Source of the DNA: Lactifluus volemus
Lineage: Eukaryota; Basidiomycota; Agaricomycetes; Russulales; Russulaceae
Assembly (NCBI GenBank): GCA_022376515.1
Contig: WTXI01000116.1
Coordinates: forward strand, 1 to 64,000
DNA: 64,000 bases
Direction: 5' to 3'
Shown: in pieces, positions 1 through 10,502 of the stretch
How positions within the stretch are numbered: position 1 is the first letter of the stretch
How the letters are laid out: the number at the start of each line of letters is the position of its first letter
Position numbers and translations under genes: made by a program
Notes under the pieces: model-generated
Told to the model about the DNA's origin: nothing
The model's input: only the letters and a program-made list of their open reading frames with translations
Database searches by the model: none

Positions 1-204
1 ACATCACGCTCTTCGACTTCTTGACACTTTGGTCTTATCCCTAAGCCCAAAGCCCTTGACCTCTGAAACGCTCTTGACTTAGTCGTTTACTAAGTCTCCT
101 CTTTATCGAACCTTTGATCTTGACTTGCACGTCTTGCAAGCCAAGCTCTTGACTTCACGAACGAACGTACACTTCGTACAAAGGTCCCACTTGGAACCTT
201 AACA
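1..204 (+). repeat. 3' end of a family-B LTR inserted in E1 pol
   Basis: This stretch matches the last 204 bases of the complete solo LTR at 6095-6700, including the end CCTTAACA. At 205 the integrase-coding sequence of the gypsy element E1 resumes, as shown by alignment with the same region of E2 near 52430. The left part of this LTR, and any internal element, lies before the window. It could be a solo LTR or the end of a full element. Confidence 0.85.
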
Positions 205-2790
205 GTGTTGCTCTTTGTAGTCTGACAGGTGGCGCATCCTTTGACGTATTGTCGGACAAAGGCTTTCATGTCAGGCCACCAATAACCTTGTTCTACCATA
301 TGTAGGGTTTTTTGAAAATTCCGGGGTGTCCGGCGGTAACGTGATCGTGGTGTGCAGCAATCACCTCCCTCCTCAGGGCGTTGTCTGCCACGACAATGAT
401 TTTCCCAGCACGGGTCCACAGGCCATGGGGCCCCCGTTCGAGGCGGAAGGGAGTGGACCAGCCAGCAATGTCGGTGGGTGCTGCCTCCTGGGCGCGAAGT
501 AACCGCCTCTCCCAGGGATCGAGAGGGGGCAAAGAGAGTGCAGCAACCAATGCAAACAGCTCGCTAGGGAGGACTATGACGTCCTTATTGTCTAACGCCC
601 CAGTGTCGAAGTCTGGGCGACGGGAGAGGGGGTCCGCTCTCATCGACTTGCCGGGCTTGTGGATGAGGGAGAGGTTAAATTCCCCCAAAAGGGGGATGTA
701 GCGGGCGACGCGACGATTGATATCCCGAGGGTGACGATAATACTGCAGATTTTTGTGATCGGTGTAGACTTTTATAGGGTGCCGCGCCCCCAGCAATAGG
801 TGGCGCCAACGTTTGAGCGCATGAATAATGGCAAGGAGTTCTCGATCGTGGACATCATAACTCCGCTCTGGTGGGGACAGGGCATGGGAATAATAACTGA
901 TAGGGCGCGGGAGCCCGGTGGTGGTGCGCTGGAAGAGGATGGCCCCAAGGGCAAACTGGGAGGCGTCCACTTCAACTTCAAAAGGCCGATCGTGATCCGG
1001 GCGGTTAAGGGCCATGTCGCATTCGACCAGGCTAATGAGGCGCTTTACCGCCGCGCGCTGCTCATCACCCCAATAAAAGGGGACGTCCTTCTTCAAGAGG
1101 TTGGTGAGGGGCCGTGCGATTTCCGCAAAACCGGGGATAAAGGGACGGTGGTAACCAAACACCCCCAGGGTGCTTCGCACACCGGAGATGGTACTTTGTT
1201 CGGTCGGCCACTCCAATAGTCCTTGTCACTTCGTTGGGTCTAGGGATATTTTGCCATCCTCAACCACGATACCTAAGTAGTGTACTCGCGGTTGCTCGAA
1301 ATGGCACTTCGCCGCTTTGAGGAAGAAGGACTCATCTTCAAAGCGCTGTAGCACTTGGTGGACTATGGTCCGGTGTAGGGCCAAGTCGGCTGCGTTTCGG
1401 TTCGGGGTAGCGATGAGAAAGTCGTCCATATAAATGTGGATGAAGTCAGGGTAGGCGTTTAGTAGGTCACAGAAAACGGTGTGCATGCAGCGTTGGAAGG
1501 TCCCTGGCGCGTTTCGAAGGCCGAAGGGCATCACATTGGGAAGGTACAAGCCGAAAGGGGTGATAAAGGCAGCCTTCCAGCGGTCCTCCACTTTAATCCG
1601 AATGTTATTGTAGCCCCAACGAATGTCGAGGGTAGTGAAAAGTTGCTTTCCTTCCAACTGTTCCAGGATCGTCTCGATGCGCGGGAGTGGGTAAACATCA
1701 GGTATGGTCCATTCATTGACCTTTCGGTAATCCTGGACTGGGCGGAGGGAGCCATCCTGCTTCTTTACGAAGAAGAATGGAGTTGCCCAGGGTGAGTCTC
1801 CTTTCTCGATATAGCCCAATCGTTCGTTCTCCTCGATCCATTTGCGTGCCGCCTCCATTTCGGCGGGACTGAGAGGGTACGTCTTGCTCTTTATCGTGGT
1901 AGGGGCCCCTTCCTTCAGCTTGATCTCATGGTCGTCCACCCGAGCAGGGGGAAAACGATGGGACAGTTCTTCAGAGAAGACCCTCCAATGACGCTTGTAC
2001 TCCACGGGCAAGGAGGGGTCTCCTTGTTGCCGTGGTGCTTTATATGGCCCATTCCGTGGCAACGGAGGTTTTGTTCAGCCCCATAGGAGGTATGACCCGT
2101 GGTTCGGATATCCTAGAGACTCCGTTGGGCCATTCTGGGAAGTACTCCGCCCACTGCTGTAGTTCGGGGTGCTTGTCCTCTAGATCCTTTTTCTGGCTTG
2201 CCGTTAATTTGTCGTCCTGCAGCCAGAGCTTCAGGTGGGCTAACATTTTGCGGCTATTTTCTCGTTTGACGTCAGCTTGCCAGAGTCGCTGTCTAGCATG
2301 GTCTTCTACCCCTAAGAAGTGAGCCCTAGTGACTGCACGCGTGGCCACCTCGATAGGGAGGTCATCCCAAGTCATGTTCGTCCAATTTATTTTTGGGTTG
2401 AAGGCCTTGAGCCAGGTGAAACCAAAGATTATCCGGTCCTTCCCTAGGTTTGCAACGAGGAATAGCAATTCTTCGCTCTTGCTCCCCCGGGTGACATGGA
2501 GCACGGCGTATCGTGTAACTGCACCGCTCCGGTTGTGTGTTCCGTCCACATTGGTGACTTGCACCGGTATCGGGAGTCGTCGGGTGGCAATTCCCCACCG
2601 CTCTACTGTTCTCTGATCAATAAAGTTCTCGCTTGCCCCACTGTCAACAAGGGCAGTTTCTCCAACCGTTCCATGCATCGATCGAAAGATAAAGGGCATG
2701 TTTATTGACTTAATGCCTCGGTGTCGTACAAACAAGATGCATGGTTGTTCTGCTCCATGCCAGGTTGGCGGACAGGAGCCTAGAGAAAAT
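205..2790 (-). pseudogene. pol: E1 pol: protease, RT, RNase H, start of integrase
   Basis: Encodes a Ty3/gypsy polyprotein in broken pieces. 2735-2040 holds the aspartic protease (LVDSGASENFID); 2062-1226 holds RT with the catalytic box YMDD; 1216-293 holds the RT thumb, RNase H (DASQFALGAILFQ, TDHKNLQYY) and the start of the integrase zinc-binding domain (HHDHVTAGHPG). Compared with E2 there is a one-base insertion near 2050, an AGA to TGA stop at 1226 (after LDPTK) and an indel near 305 that ends the frame. A foreign LTR cuts the integrase at 204. Upstream of its first codon the frame stays open into the end of gag, as expected for expression by -1 frameshift. Confident as a dead pol; relative order of the lesions is not known. 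Confidence 0.9.
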
Positions 2791-4725
2791 CCTCCCCGTC
2801 CTCTTTCTGTAACTCATCCCACACCCTTTCTCGCTCTTCTTGGTTCATCCTTCGAAGGTGTTGCGCCACCTCCGCCGGAGCCCCAGGATTAACGGTGGGT
2901 GTGGGGTCTTCCGAGGAGGGGAGCAGGTCGATAAGAGGGGGGTCTCGAGCGGGGGTTTCTTGGGTGTCATGACCACTTGCTGTCACATATGGTGGGGATC
3001 GTGGTACGTATGCCGGAGGGGGTTGGCGCCAGTTCCCCGAGCGAGTCCTGGGCTGAGCGTAGGATGGCCTGCTTCCGGATTGCTGCCCACTTTGCTGTCC
3101 TCCTCTAGCAGGCTGGGGGACACGCCTAGAGGGCTGTCCCCTGGGGCAATTTTTGACGAAGTGGCCAAATTGTCCACATCCCATGCATCAGCCTTCTTTA
3201 CGGAATTTCTCTCGCTGGGCACGAGTTGCCAGGTTAGCTTCGGTGTGGGCAGTGTCAACATCCATGGCGAAGGGATCCCTTCGAGGTTGTGGTGGCCTCG
3301 GGGGCAGGCCCATCCCTCTTCTCAGCTGTTCCTGAGTAAGGGTTGGTCGGCTTGGCTGGCCTGGTCGCTGCCCCAGGAGGGCCACCCTGGCCTTGTGTCG
3401 ATTGTTCTGGTTCCTAGCGTCCCGTTCCCATTGATCCAGGGTGGTAGGCCAGGTCTCTTGGTTAAGGATGGCCTTCTTTAATTCGTGTTTTAATCCTGCC
3501 TGGAACAGGTCCATAGTTCCGGCGTCATTTCGTGACCATCCGGCTTGTTTGACCAAGGTTTCAAAACCTGCGATATACGTGTCGACGTCATCATTAACCA
3601 TCTTATGGTCCTTGAGTTTTTCGTAGGCGCGTTGTTTCTTATTTGAGTCGGTAAAGGCGTCCTTGAAGGCCTGCTCAAACTCGGTCCAGATGGCTTCTTC
3701 ATTGTGCGGGTGTGTGGTGCTTTCTAGTTTCGTCAGCTGCTCCTCTTGCCAGTCATTGACTCTTTCTCCTTTGATATAGCTGAGAGCCATGAGGACTCGG
3801 TTGAATGGGTTATTCATCTCATCGCTGTTTCGATTTATGAGTTTCCACTGTTTGAATTCTTTTAGGAAGAGGTCGCTACGATTCCTATCCCCGTAGAAGA
3901 TTGAAGGGGCCAGCCCTTTTAATCCTCCGGTCCCTGGGTTCGTAGGGGCAGTAGTGGTGGCAGTAATAGTGCTTCCCACATGGGCCGTCCTTTGGCTAGA
4001 GGAGGAGGCGGCGGCAACTGGTATGGGAGGTACCCCACTAGGGGTACCAGGGGCGGCCTGTGAGGAAAGTAGTGGGGGAAGGAGGCTTCCTCCGCGTTGG
4101 TAGAGGTCGTAAACTTGTGAGGATATTTGTTGTGCCATTGCAGGTGGCTGTTCGGGAGTGAGGGGATGGGTTCCTTGTAGTGTTACGATAGCGCTGGTGG
4201 CAGCGGCGAGGGTGTCGTCCGCAAGGGGGTTTGGTTGTTGTTGGGGAGAGGCTGGAGGTTCCTCCTCAGCCTCAGAGTCAGAGGAGTTTGAGTTTGAGAC
4301 GCCGAATCTGCCTGGCGGTCTAGGGGATTGGTACGCGGGATGTTCCCTGTCGGTTTCTCTCCAGTAGCCTAAGCCTGCTGCAGAGCAATGTATGGGTTGT
4401 AGGAGATTTCCTGAGCGGGTTCGGAAGATGTTCCCTTCCGGGTCTGGTTCGATTAGATACCAGGAGTTGTTTATGAATTCACAGAAGTCGTTGAGTAAAT
4501 TTCCTCGTCCGTCATGGGTGGTAACCTGGTAGGCTCCCCTTCCAACGTCTGGATTGATTAAGACCCACTGAGCACTGCCTTTTACGTGTGCAGGTAGGCC
4601 GTTTCCGATCCGAAGAGGGATGTAAGTCCAATGGTTATTGTCAGGGATAGGGGCGTTTAAGGACGTGTTGCTTGGACTGCTGCTGCTTCTGGTACTCCTA
4701 GTAGTACCAGTAGCGCGACTTTATA
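2780..4725 (-). pseudogene. gag: E1 gag with N-terminal extension
   Basis: Retrotransposon Gag capsid-like protein starting at the only nearby ATG (4138, MAQQISSQVYDLY), with the Gag core around FYGDRNRSDLFLKEFKQWK and a zinc knuckle GCGQFGHFVKNC (CX2CX4HX4C, first Cys just before) near 3180-3145. A TGA at 3188 stops the frame directly before the knuckle, where E2 has an Arg codon. Upstream of the ATG the same frame is open without an ATG back to about 4725, a further 190 or so codons, with protein-like composition (e.g. INNSWYLIEPDPEGNIF, and an acidic-proline run). The true Gag may therefore be longer than the ATG implies. Its stop (2780) overlaps the start of pol in the -1 frame. Confidence 0.8.
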
Positions 4726-5775
4726 GTAGCGGTAGGCGTTAAGTTTGGGTTGGTGATGTGGAGCAAACTGTGGGTATTCCCTGATGTACTGTTCTATGAA
4801 CTCGATCTCTCGTGCGATATCAGCGAGTTCGTCGAGGGTGGATTGGATAAAACGAAGGCGGTCTACTTCTTCTTGTAAATCCTGGATTTGTTGGCTGGTC
4901 TCGAGACGGATCTCTTCTTCGTTCTCTGTTAGAGACTGGGGGTCTACTCGTTCGTAGGGGTTTGGGTTAGGTGGTCGAGACGTTGTGTGAGATTTTCTCT
5001 GCGATGGATGAGGATTCCTACTGCGAAGGCGATGATCCCTTCTGGATCTGGGTGTGCTGAGAGGTGGATGAGGAGTAGGTTGAGGCTTTCTTCGACTTCA
5101 AAGAGTTCTATGATAGTCTCGTCAATGAGGGCTGTGGTGTCCTCAGTCAATGGTGACGTCGGTTCTGTTGTATTCGAGGATATGTTGGAGGAAGAAGCGA
5201 TACTGTTCAAGGAGGTGGATGGTGTTCTCGAAGAAGGTGACGAGTTCCGGTTCTTCTTCTTGTAGGGAAGCGAAGAGGAGTAGGTCAGTGTGGACTCACT
5301 CGAGCTCTAAGCGAATATGGAAGATGAGGTCTCTGGGTTGGCTTCGCAAGCGGCGGTTAAAGAGGTAGGGTCTAAGGTTTGCCCTGGTTAGGAGGGGAGT
5401 TCTTTCAGGTGCTTGCGGTCTTTCTGGATATTCGGGTGCGTGTGCGGGATCTATCTTTTGGTATGGTAGCGGCAACGATCTTCCTTGCAGAAACACTCGT
5501 GCTGCAGGGCGTGGATGTGGGTGTAGTGTACCTTCTTCCCTGGTATGAACTCGTGAAAGGCGTGGGTGGTGTACGGTGGTCCTCGAAGTAGGGCTCGGAG
5601 GTCAAAGGTAGGAGGGGGAACGGGAGTGATGGGTTCTTGGGGGAGTCGAAGGAGTTTCTTTATACGTGGTATGATGACTAAGGGTGACTGGGGTCTTGGT
5701 AGGGCACAGGGTTCTTCCTCTGGGTGCGACGATGCGACGGGGTTCTTCCTCTTCCTTCACTTATATGGCACGTAG
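4660..5775 (-). other. E1 5' leader with three short overlapping ORFs
   Basis: Between the 5' LTR and gag three minus-strand frames are open in turn. The first (about 5605-5296) carries LFNRRLRSQPRDLIFHIRLE; the second (5210-4944) carries the acidic helix-like TIIELFEVEESLNLLLIHL; the third (about 4970-4660, no ATG) carries a strong coiled-coil pattern (SQQIQDLQEEVDRLRFIQST) and a stop 70 bases past the start of the extended gag frame. E2 has the same succession at the same places, so the arrangement predates both copies. A TGG to TGA change at 5296 interrupts the first frame in E1. No family was recognised. Confidence 0.5.
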
Positions 5776-5871
5776 CTCCTTTACAAGTGGAGGGTCGACT
5801 TTGGGTGACGAGTAGGTGGACTCAGCTAATGACTTGAAGACCAACCGAGGTCTTGTAGGGTTTAGGGTTGT

Positions 5872-5888
5872 TTAGGAGACTTCGCTTT
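5872..5888 (-). promoter_or_regulatory. Primer-binding site of E1, self-priming type
   Basis: Immediately inside the 5' LTR the sense strand reads A then AAGCGAAGTCT (plus-strand 5877-5887). There is no TGG start complementary to a tRNA CCA end. Instead the 11 bases are the exact complement of AGACTTCGCTT in the LTR (7267-7277), placed where the mRNA should start. This is the Tf1 self-priming layout (established for Tf1); its use here is inferred. Confidence 0.6.
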
Positions 5889-5990
5889 TGTCAAGGCTCA
5901 GAGGGGCCTTGGCGCACAACGGTGCTGTGACAGTGATCGAGGAGGGCTGAGCGTGGCACTAAGCCTCAGCACGACGAGGATCACACAAGT

Positions 5991-7081
5991 TGTCACGGTC
6001 AGGTTACCGTGGCGTTGTTTCGATTCGGAGTCGTGCTGACTAAGCGGAACGATGAAGCGGCCGCAAGGACTAAGGCGCGAAGGTCTAGTCTAAGTGTTAT
6101 GGACTGACACGTGTTTTGCTGACTCATACTATACATTTTCGAACTGATGACTCATTTCTGCTGACTCCTTGATTATGCGAATGGACTGCCGATTGCTTTG
6201 TTTCAGATCGCTTACTTATTTATCTCACGATACAGCCTCACACAGCACCGTATAGCCGCAAGTAACAGCCACATGCACAGGATGACTCGCTGATTCCTGA
6301 GACATGTTTCAAACCCTGAAAGCTGTACGAAGGTCACAGCCCCTATGGCTGTGTACATAGCCCTGTTCCTTCTCTATATAAACCCTGTACTTTCTGCCTA
6401 AGAGACCTTAAGTCTCAGTTTTGTTTCGCAATCCAAGTCTTCTATCTATTAGAACCTTGCTTGCCTAGAAGCATCAGACCTGAGAGAACCCTCTTGACAT
6501 CACGCTCTTCGACTTCTTGAACACTTTGGTCTCACCCTGAGCCCAAAGCCCTTGACCTCTGAAACGCTCTTGACTTAGTCATTTACTAAGTCTCGTCTTT
6601 ATCGAACCCTTGATCTTGACTTGCACGTCTTGCAAGTCTCGTTCTTGACTTCACGAATTATCGTACACTTCGTACAAAGGTCCCACTTGGAACCTTAACA
6701 CTAAGAGTAGAAGACTTGGTTGTGGCGTGATCCACACAAGTCTTCAGAGGCTTCACTCAAAGAGGAAGCAGTCTTTCAGAGGGGAAGGGGAAGGGAAGGC
6801 TGAACAGCCACTTGTATTGCTCGCTGTATCGACTACCTGAGTTCTACAGGAGAACGAGCTTAAGGCTCATCTCAGAGGTACAAGGGATATATATACTGGG
6901 ACATCGGACCGTACTAGAATGTTCAGGATATACCTGTAAATGTATGGAAACGTATAGAATCGACCGGAACATTATGGAGATGAACGGAAGGTGAAAGAAT
7001 CGTCCAACATATCAATGGGTAAGCAAGGGAAAATGATGAGTCAAGGTCACCTGTGACCGTCACGTCACGTTTACCATGACA
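5991..7081. repeat. Solo LTR, family C, itself interrupted
   Basis: Starts TGTCACGG and ends CATGACA, bounded by CAAGT on each side. It contains the family-B LTR at 6095-6700 with its own duplication CTAAG; without that insert the LTR is about 480 bp. No internal coding sequence is present, so this is a solo LTR left by LTR-LTR recombination. No other copy of family C is in the window. Confidence 0.75.
6095..6700 (+). repeat. Complete solo LTR, family B
   Basis: 606 bp, TGTTATGG...CCTTAACA, with the 5-bp duplication CTAAG at 6090-6094 and 6701-6705. A plus-strand TATA box (TATATAAA, about 6376) gives its orientation. It carries two TGACTCA sites (6120-6126, 6148-6154) upstream of the TATA box. 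The last 204 bp recur at 1-204. Confidence 0.88.
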
Positions 7082-7266
7082 CAAGTTCTTCCCTTGGCTT
7101 TACTAATAGAGGAGAGCGTCGCGCTGACGGATGCACTCTACTGTATCATCAAAGAAGAGGTCAAGGGCAATCACAAGACGAGACTAAGTCTTGGATGACA
7201 ACAGTCAGGAGGTCTGACTTGAGGGGACAAGAAGGAAAGAGGGTTCAACTAGTCTGATTGCAGACG

Positions 7267-7310
7267 AAGCGAAGTCTAAGGAGACAAGCTACAACGGACC
7301 GGTTTATATA
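7267..7310 (-). promoter_or_regulatory. E1 LTR TATA box and predicted mRNA 5' end
   Basis: On the sense (minus) strand TATATAAA (7310-7303) is followed 33 bases after its first T by AGACTTCGCTT (7277-7267), the likely transcription start. These 11 bases are complementary to the sequence adjoining the LTR at 5877-5887. Confidence 0.6.
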
Positions 7311-7949
7311 CTCCTAGGGTGTGATGCTGAGTCATAGAGTCCCAGGTGTGTCACAGCGTGACACGCCTCCTAAATAATATATCGTAGATCGAAACGGAGG
7401 AACTACGGAGATCTACGGAGATACCTTGGAAAGATCCGAAGATCTGTATCGTACACGGAAAGATCCGGAGATCCGTATCGTAGATTGTCTCGGAAGAAAG
7501 CGAAAAAGATACCCACAATCACATGGGGCTAATACATAAGCAGATCACGTGCCAAACCGTAACATAGGGGGGGATATGGGTCCTTCTCTTGCAAGATCCT
7601 CTCCAGCCCGGAGTCTAGGACCCACCACCTGTGACAGGGTGGGGAAGCAGGATACAACTTAAGCTCACCAGGCATCTTAGTAGTCGGGGAACCGACAGGG
7701 GATATGTTCTCTCAGGCCAGGACTGGGGTAACTCTCCCTGCCTGCCATGGTCTGGACAAGGGGTTCTCCCCCAAGCTTTCCCGTACTCTGGCACCTGTTT
7801 CGCTTAAGCCCATAGGCGCGGATCCACAGTGTGTCCAGAGTCCCTGTCTTGCCAGGTGTGACCCAAGTGGCTGGCTCAGTGGCCAGATCGGGAGTCTGCC
7901 TGACTAACTACCCTCAGGCCAAAGCCCAGGGTGCCGGGTGACCTGTCCA

Positions 7950-8180
7950 GTGCTACACACATGGTCGGCTTGTTTTTCAATCCATTCCCAGTCTTATGTA
8001 ACCCTTATCCACCCCTCAGGGCAGTCCCTTGCGGGCCGAGAAACCCATAGCCCTGGCCAGGTGGGTAACCCATTGGGGTAAGTGGAGTGGGCCAACTTTT
8101 TGCCAAAGCAGGGGATCGAACCCGCAGCCCCCAGATGCCACCTGGAAGCCTCACCCGTCACCCCAGAAGGTAGGTGTCTC
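7950..8180 (-). repeat. tRNA-related SINE-like repeat
   Basis: On the minus strand GGGTTCGATCCCC (8123-8111) is a good RNA polymerase III B box. A weak A-box-like TGGGGTGACGG lies about 40 bases upstream, and an A-rich GATTGAAAAACAAG lies about 140 bases downstream. No cloverleaf tRNA can be folded around the B box, so a tRNA-derived SINE is more likely than a tRNA gene. The adjoining 7565-7950 has no ORF of interest and may belong to the same repeat. Confidence 0.4.
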
Positions 8181-8771
8181 CACTGGGGGTTGGACAGCTA
8201 CGCCATCCGTCCCCCCCTTGAAGTTATGTTCGTTGTCGTCGACGGCGTCGAGGTACTCAATGAAAGTTTGAGCGGAGTCTCAATGAGATAGCCTCCTACA
8301 ACCCAAACTCCCTCTGCCGCCCTCCCTTGTGCTTTGGCACACAGTACTGTACATCATCACTGGCACAACCGCCACCGCGACCATAGATCTGGGCGTTAAA
8401 AAAACCCCGTAGGGAAAAAAGCTGACCTCACACAACCCTATACACCTCCTTCCCCAAGGCGTGAATGAACATTTTGCAGTCACATCCGGAACTTTAGGCT
8501 TCGAAGGATGAGCGCTTGGCAGAAAATGTGACGACTGGTCAAGATGAAAGATGACCATCGACGTATTGCTACGAGTGCCCTGCCTTCGGTATCTCGGTCG
8601 TGCGTCCTGTTCACTGTCAGCCATCACAGTCCTTACCTTGCCTTGCTTACTCCCCAATCGTTTCTTTGTCTCTTAGAAACCATATGCCGCCGATGCGTCA
8701 CCACAGAGCCACTGCATCCCGCTGTAAATCCCATCCCCTCCCCAGACTTCCCGTCAATAGCGCCCTGCTGA

Positions 8772-9743
8772 TTACATGCGATGAAGCGCAGACACTTTTT
8801 TCGGTTCGTCACTCACTCCGTCATCATGTATTTCCACCCGAGTGATGGCGCAGAGTTCGGAGAAGAGTGCGTCTTCGTAAGAGGCGGACTCGTGCATAAG
8901 CACTGGCGTCGGCGGGCAAAAGAAGACAGCAGAAGTAGGGCTTGGCGTCGTCCAAGGGCTACTTGGCCCTGCGACACAAAGGCAACTTGGTCCATCACCA
9001 CAATGTGCCTCCAAGATGCTTCGTTCGGAGATGTCATCGTCGTCTCCTACCTCTTGCTCGTTTCTCGAAGCGCCCTCGCCTTCAGTCTCAAGGTCGCATA
9101 GGGTGTCGTCAACCTCCTCTTCCACCACCAGCATTGCGTGGTATTCCGAATCTCCAGGCTCCCACACGTCGTCACTTTCTTCTAGGATGTCTTCGTACTG
9201 GTCGTCATCGGCAGCTGTCTCGAGACGGTCGGAATCTTCCAAAGTCATCGATGCATGTGTGCTAGAGGGTACATTGGTGCATGCATTCCTGTGGATCCGG
9301 ACACGTTCACGACGGCGGATGGGATTCCATGGCGACTTCGTCTCTTCGGTAACAAAGATGTGCGGGATGTCAAAGCAGTGATGACTGGCGCGGGACAGCG
9401 TGGAATTGACTTGAACCAGAGGTTTTTTGCTTTTCCTACGGCGATTAACGGACTCCCCAGAGCGGACTGAAAGGAAGAAACCAACCGAGGACGTCCAGGC
9501 CAGCGATCCGGATGCGGCCGAAAGCAGTGCGGTTCTGAGCCTTGATAGCATGGCGAGTTCCTTGTAAAACTCGCGGTCATAAAGTTGCCTGGGGCCCTCA
9601 AGAACAACACCAATGGGCGGCGAAGAATGTGGAGCAAGTTTGGAAGTGAGCTTAATCGTAGCTGATAGCGTGAATGTGAACTTGTTTTTTAAAGCAAAGC
9701 GTGGGTGTGTGCAAAAGGTATGCAGAGAAGCCGTATGAATCAA
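8772..9743 (-). CDS. Hypothetical protein with acidic C-terminal half
   Basis: An open frame of 323 codons, the longest non-repeat ORF in 7.6-14 kb. The first 100 residues contain a hydrophobic stretch (ALLSAASGSLAWTSSVGFFL) followed by a basic patch (RRRKSKK), which could be a signal anchor or mitochondrial targeting segment. Residues from about 165 on are strongly acidic (EDILEESDDVWEPGDSEYH, EQEVGDDDDISE). No domain was recognised. Some shorter frames overlap in antisense, but base composition and length favour this one. The start is uncertain: an internal Met at MLSRLRTALL would place the hydrophobic segment near the N-terminus. Confidence 0.45.
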   Translation of the reverse strand: MIHTASLHTFCTHPRFALKNKFTFTLSATIKLTSKLAPHSSPPIGVVLEGPRQLYDREFYKELAMLSRLRTALLSAASGSLAWTSSVGFFLSVRSGESVNRRRKSKKPLVQVNSTLSRASHHCFDIPHIFVTEETKSPWNPIRRRERVRIHRNACTNVPSSTHASMTLEDSDRLETAADDDQYEDILEESDDVWEPGDSEYHAMLVVEEEVDDTLCDLETEGEGASRNEQEVGDDDDISERSILEAHCGDGPSCLCVAGPSSPWTTPSPTSAVFFCPPTPVLMHESASYEDALFSELCAITRVEIHDDGVSDEPKKVSALHRM

Positions 9744-10502
9744 GGATAAAGCAGGTTGAGAAACGTTTCTTAGCGAAATCTTTTCATATTTGTGTTATTA
9801 TCATCCAGACTGTCAGCCTCACTCGTCCAAGTGCCAAGTGCTTCAACTCAAGCTTGCGGAAGCAGGAATTATGTCACACGTCCTCGCGAAGCCCGAAAGA
9901 AGCCAAATGTAACTCATGGATCTCTAAAAAAAGGACAAAGAGGGAGAGAGTATATTCAAGATGAAGCCCGAACGCGACACTACAAACCAAATTTATGTTC
10001 TACAAAAAGTCCACCAAATCATGATTTTCATGCTACGCAAGCTGCAATGGCGCCGCGCGAGTCTATGAGCCGAATAGAATGTTTCTGAGTCAACTCAGAC
10101 AAGAGTCAGCAGGGCAGTGATATCGCATCGAACTCCGGGGAGACGACGATCCTGACAATCCCCCTCTGGACGCCAATTCCGAAGTCGCGCGCGTTGGTCG
10201 TCATTGTGGGAATTTGTGGCGCGGACCTGAGCCTCGGCCCGGAGCACCGACTGGGGCAGCTGAACGACTTTTGCGTCGAGACGCAACTGCCATGATGACT
10301 TTGTCAGTGTGAGATGGGAATAGTACGTTGGTAGTGTACTTTGCATCAACGCGCGAAAGGGGGTTTGGTGCTTTTGTGTAGATTTTCAATAAGTTCGATG
10401 GGTCTGGGATCAGTACGCGCAACATGTAGGTTCAGATCCTTCGTGCGTGCCAAGGTTTTCTGATTACCGTGTGGCGAGGGGCAAATTTTCCAGAGCTAAG
10501 GC
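9744..10502. other. Intergenic stretch, nothing convincing
   Basis: Only short ORFs. A minus-strand pair of small basic ORFs (10425-10201 and 10349-10095) overlaps in different frames without any recognisable motif. Confidence 0.4.

Larger units (their letters stand above)
205..7564 (-). mobile_element. Ty3/gypsy chromovirus E1, decayed copy (3' part outside window)
   Basis: Minus-strand LTR retrotransposon of the same family as the copy at 49506-58674. Reading on the minus strand it has a 5' LTR (5889-7564, interrupted by nested LTRs), a primer-binding region at 5872-5888, a leader with short ORFs, gag, then protease, reverse transcriptase, RNase H and the start of integrase. The integrase core, chromodomain and 3' LTR lie before position 1. 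Several frameshifts and stops show that it is no longer autonomous. Confidence 0.9.
5889..7564 (-). repeat. E1 5' LTR (family A), split by nested LTRs
   Basis: Family-A LTR in two parts: 5889-5990 (TGTCAAGG start) and 7082-7564 (end CCAAACCGTAACA). Removing the insert and one copy of the 5-bp duplication leaves about 580 bp, matching the 578-bp LTRs of E2. The insert 5991-7081 is flanked by the duplication CAAGT (5986-5990 and 7082-7086). Confidence 0.9.

Noticed and set aside
5872..5888. tRNA-primed binding site for E1/E2
   Set aside because: No TGG next to the LTR; the self-complementary 11-mer is the better explanation.
8111..8123. B box as part of a tRNA gene
   Set aside because: No acceptor or anticodon stem can be formed around it, and the A box is weak.
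10201..10425. Basic ORF MAVASRRKSRSAAPVGAPGR as a possible histone or CENP-A N-terminus
   Set aside because: No histone fold follows in any frame, so resemblance is limited to basic composition.
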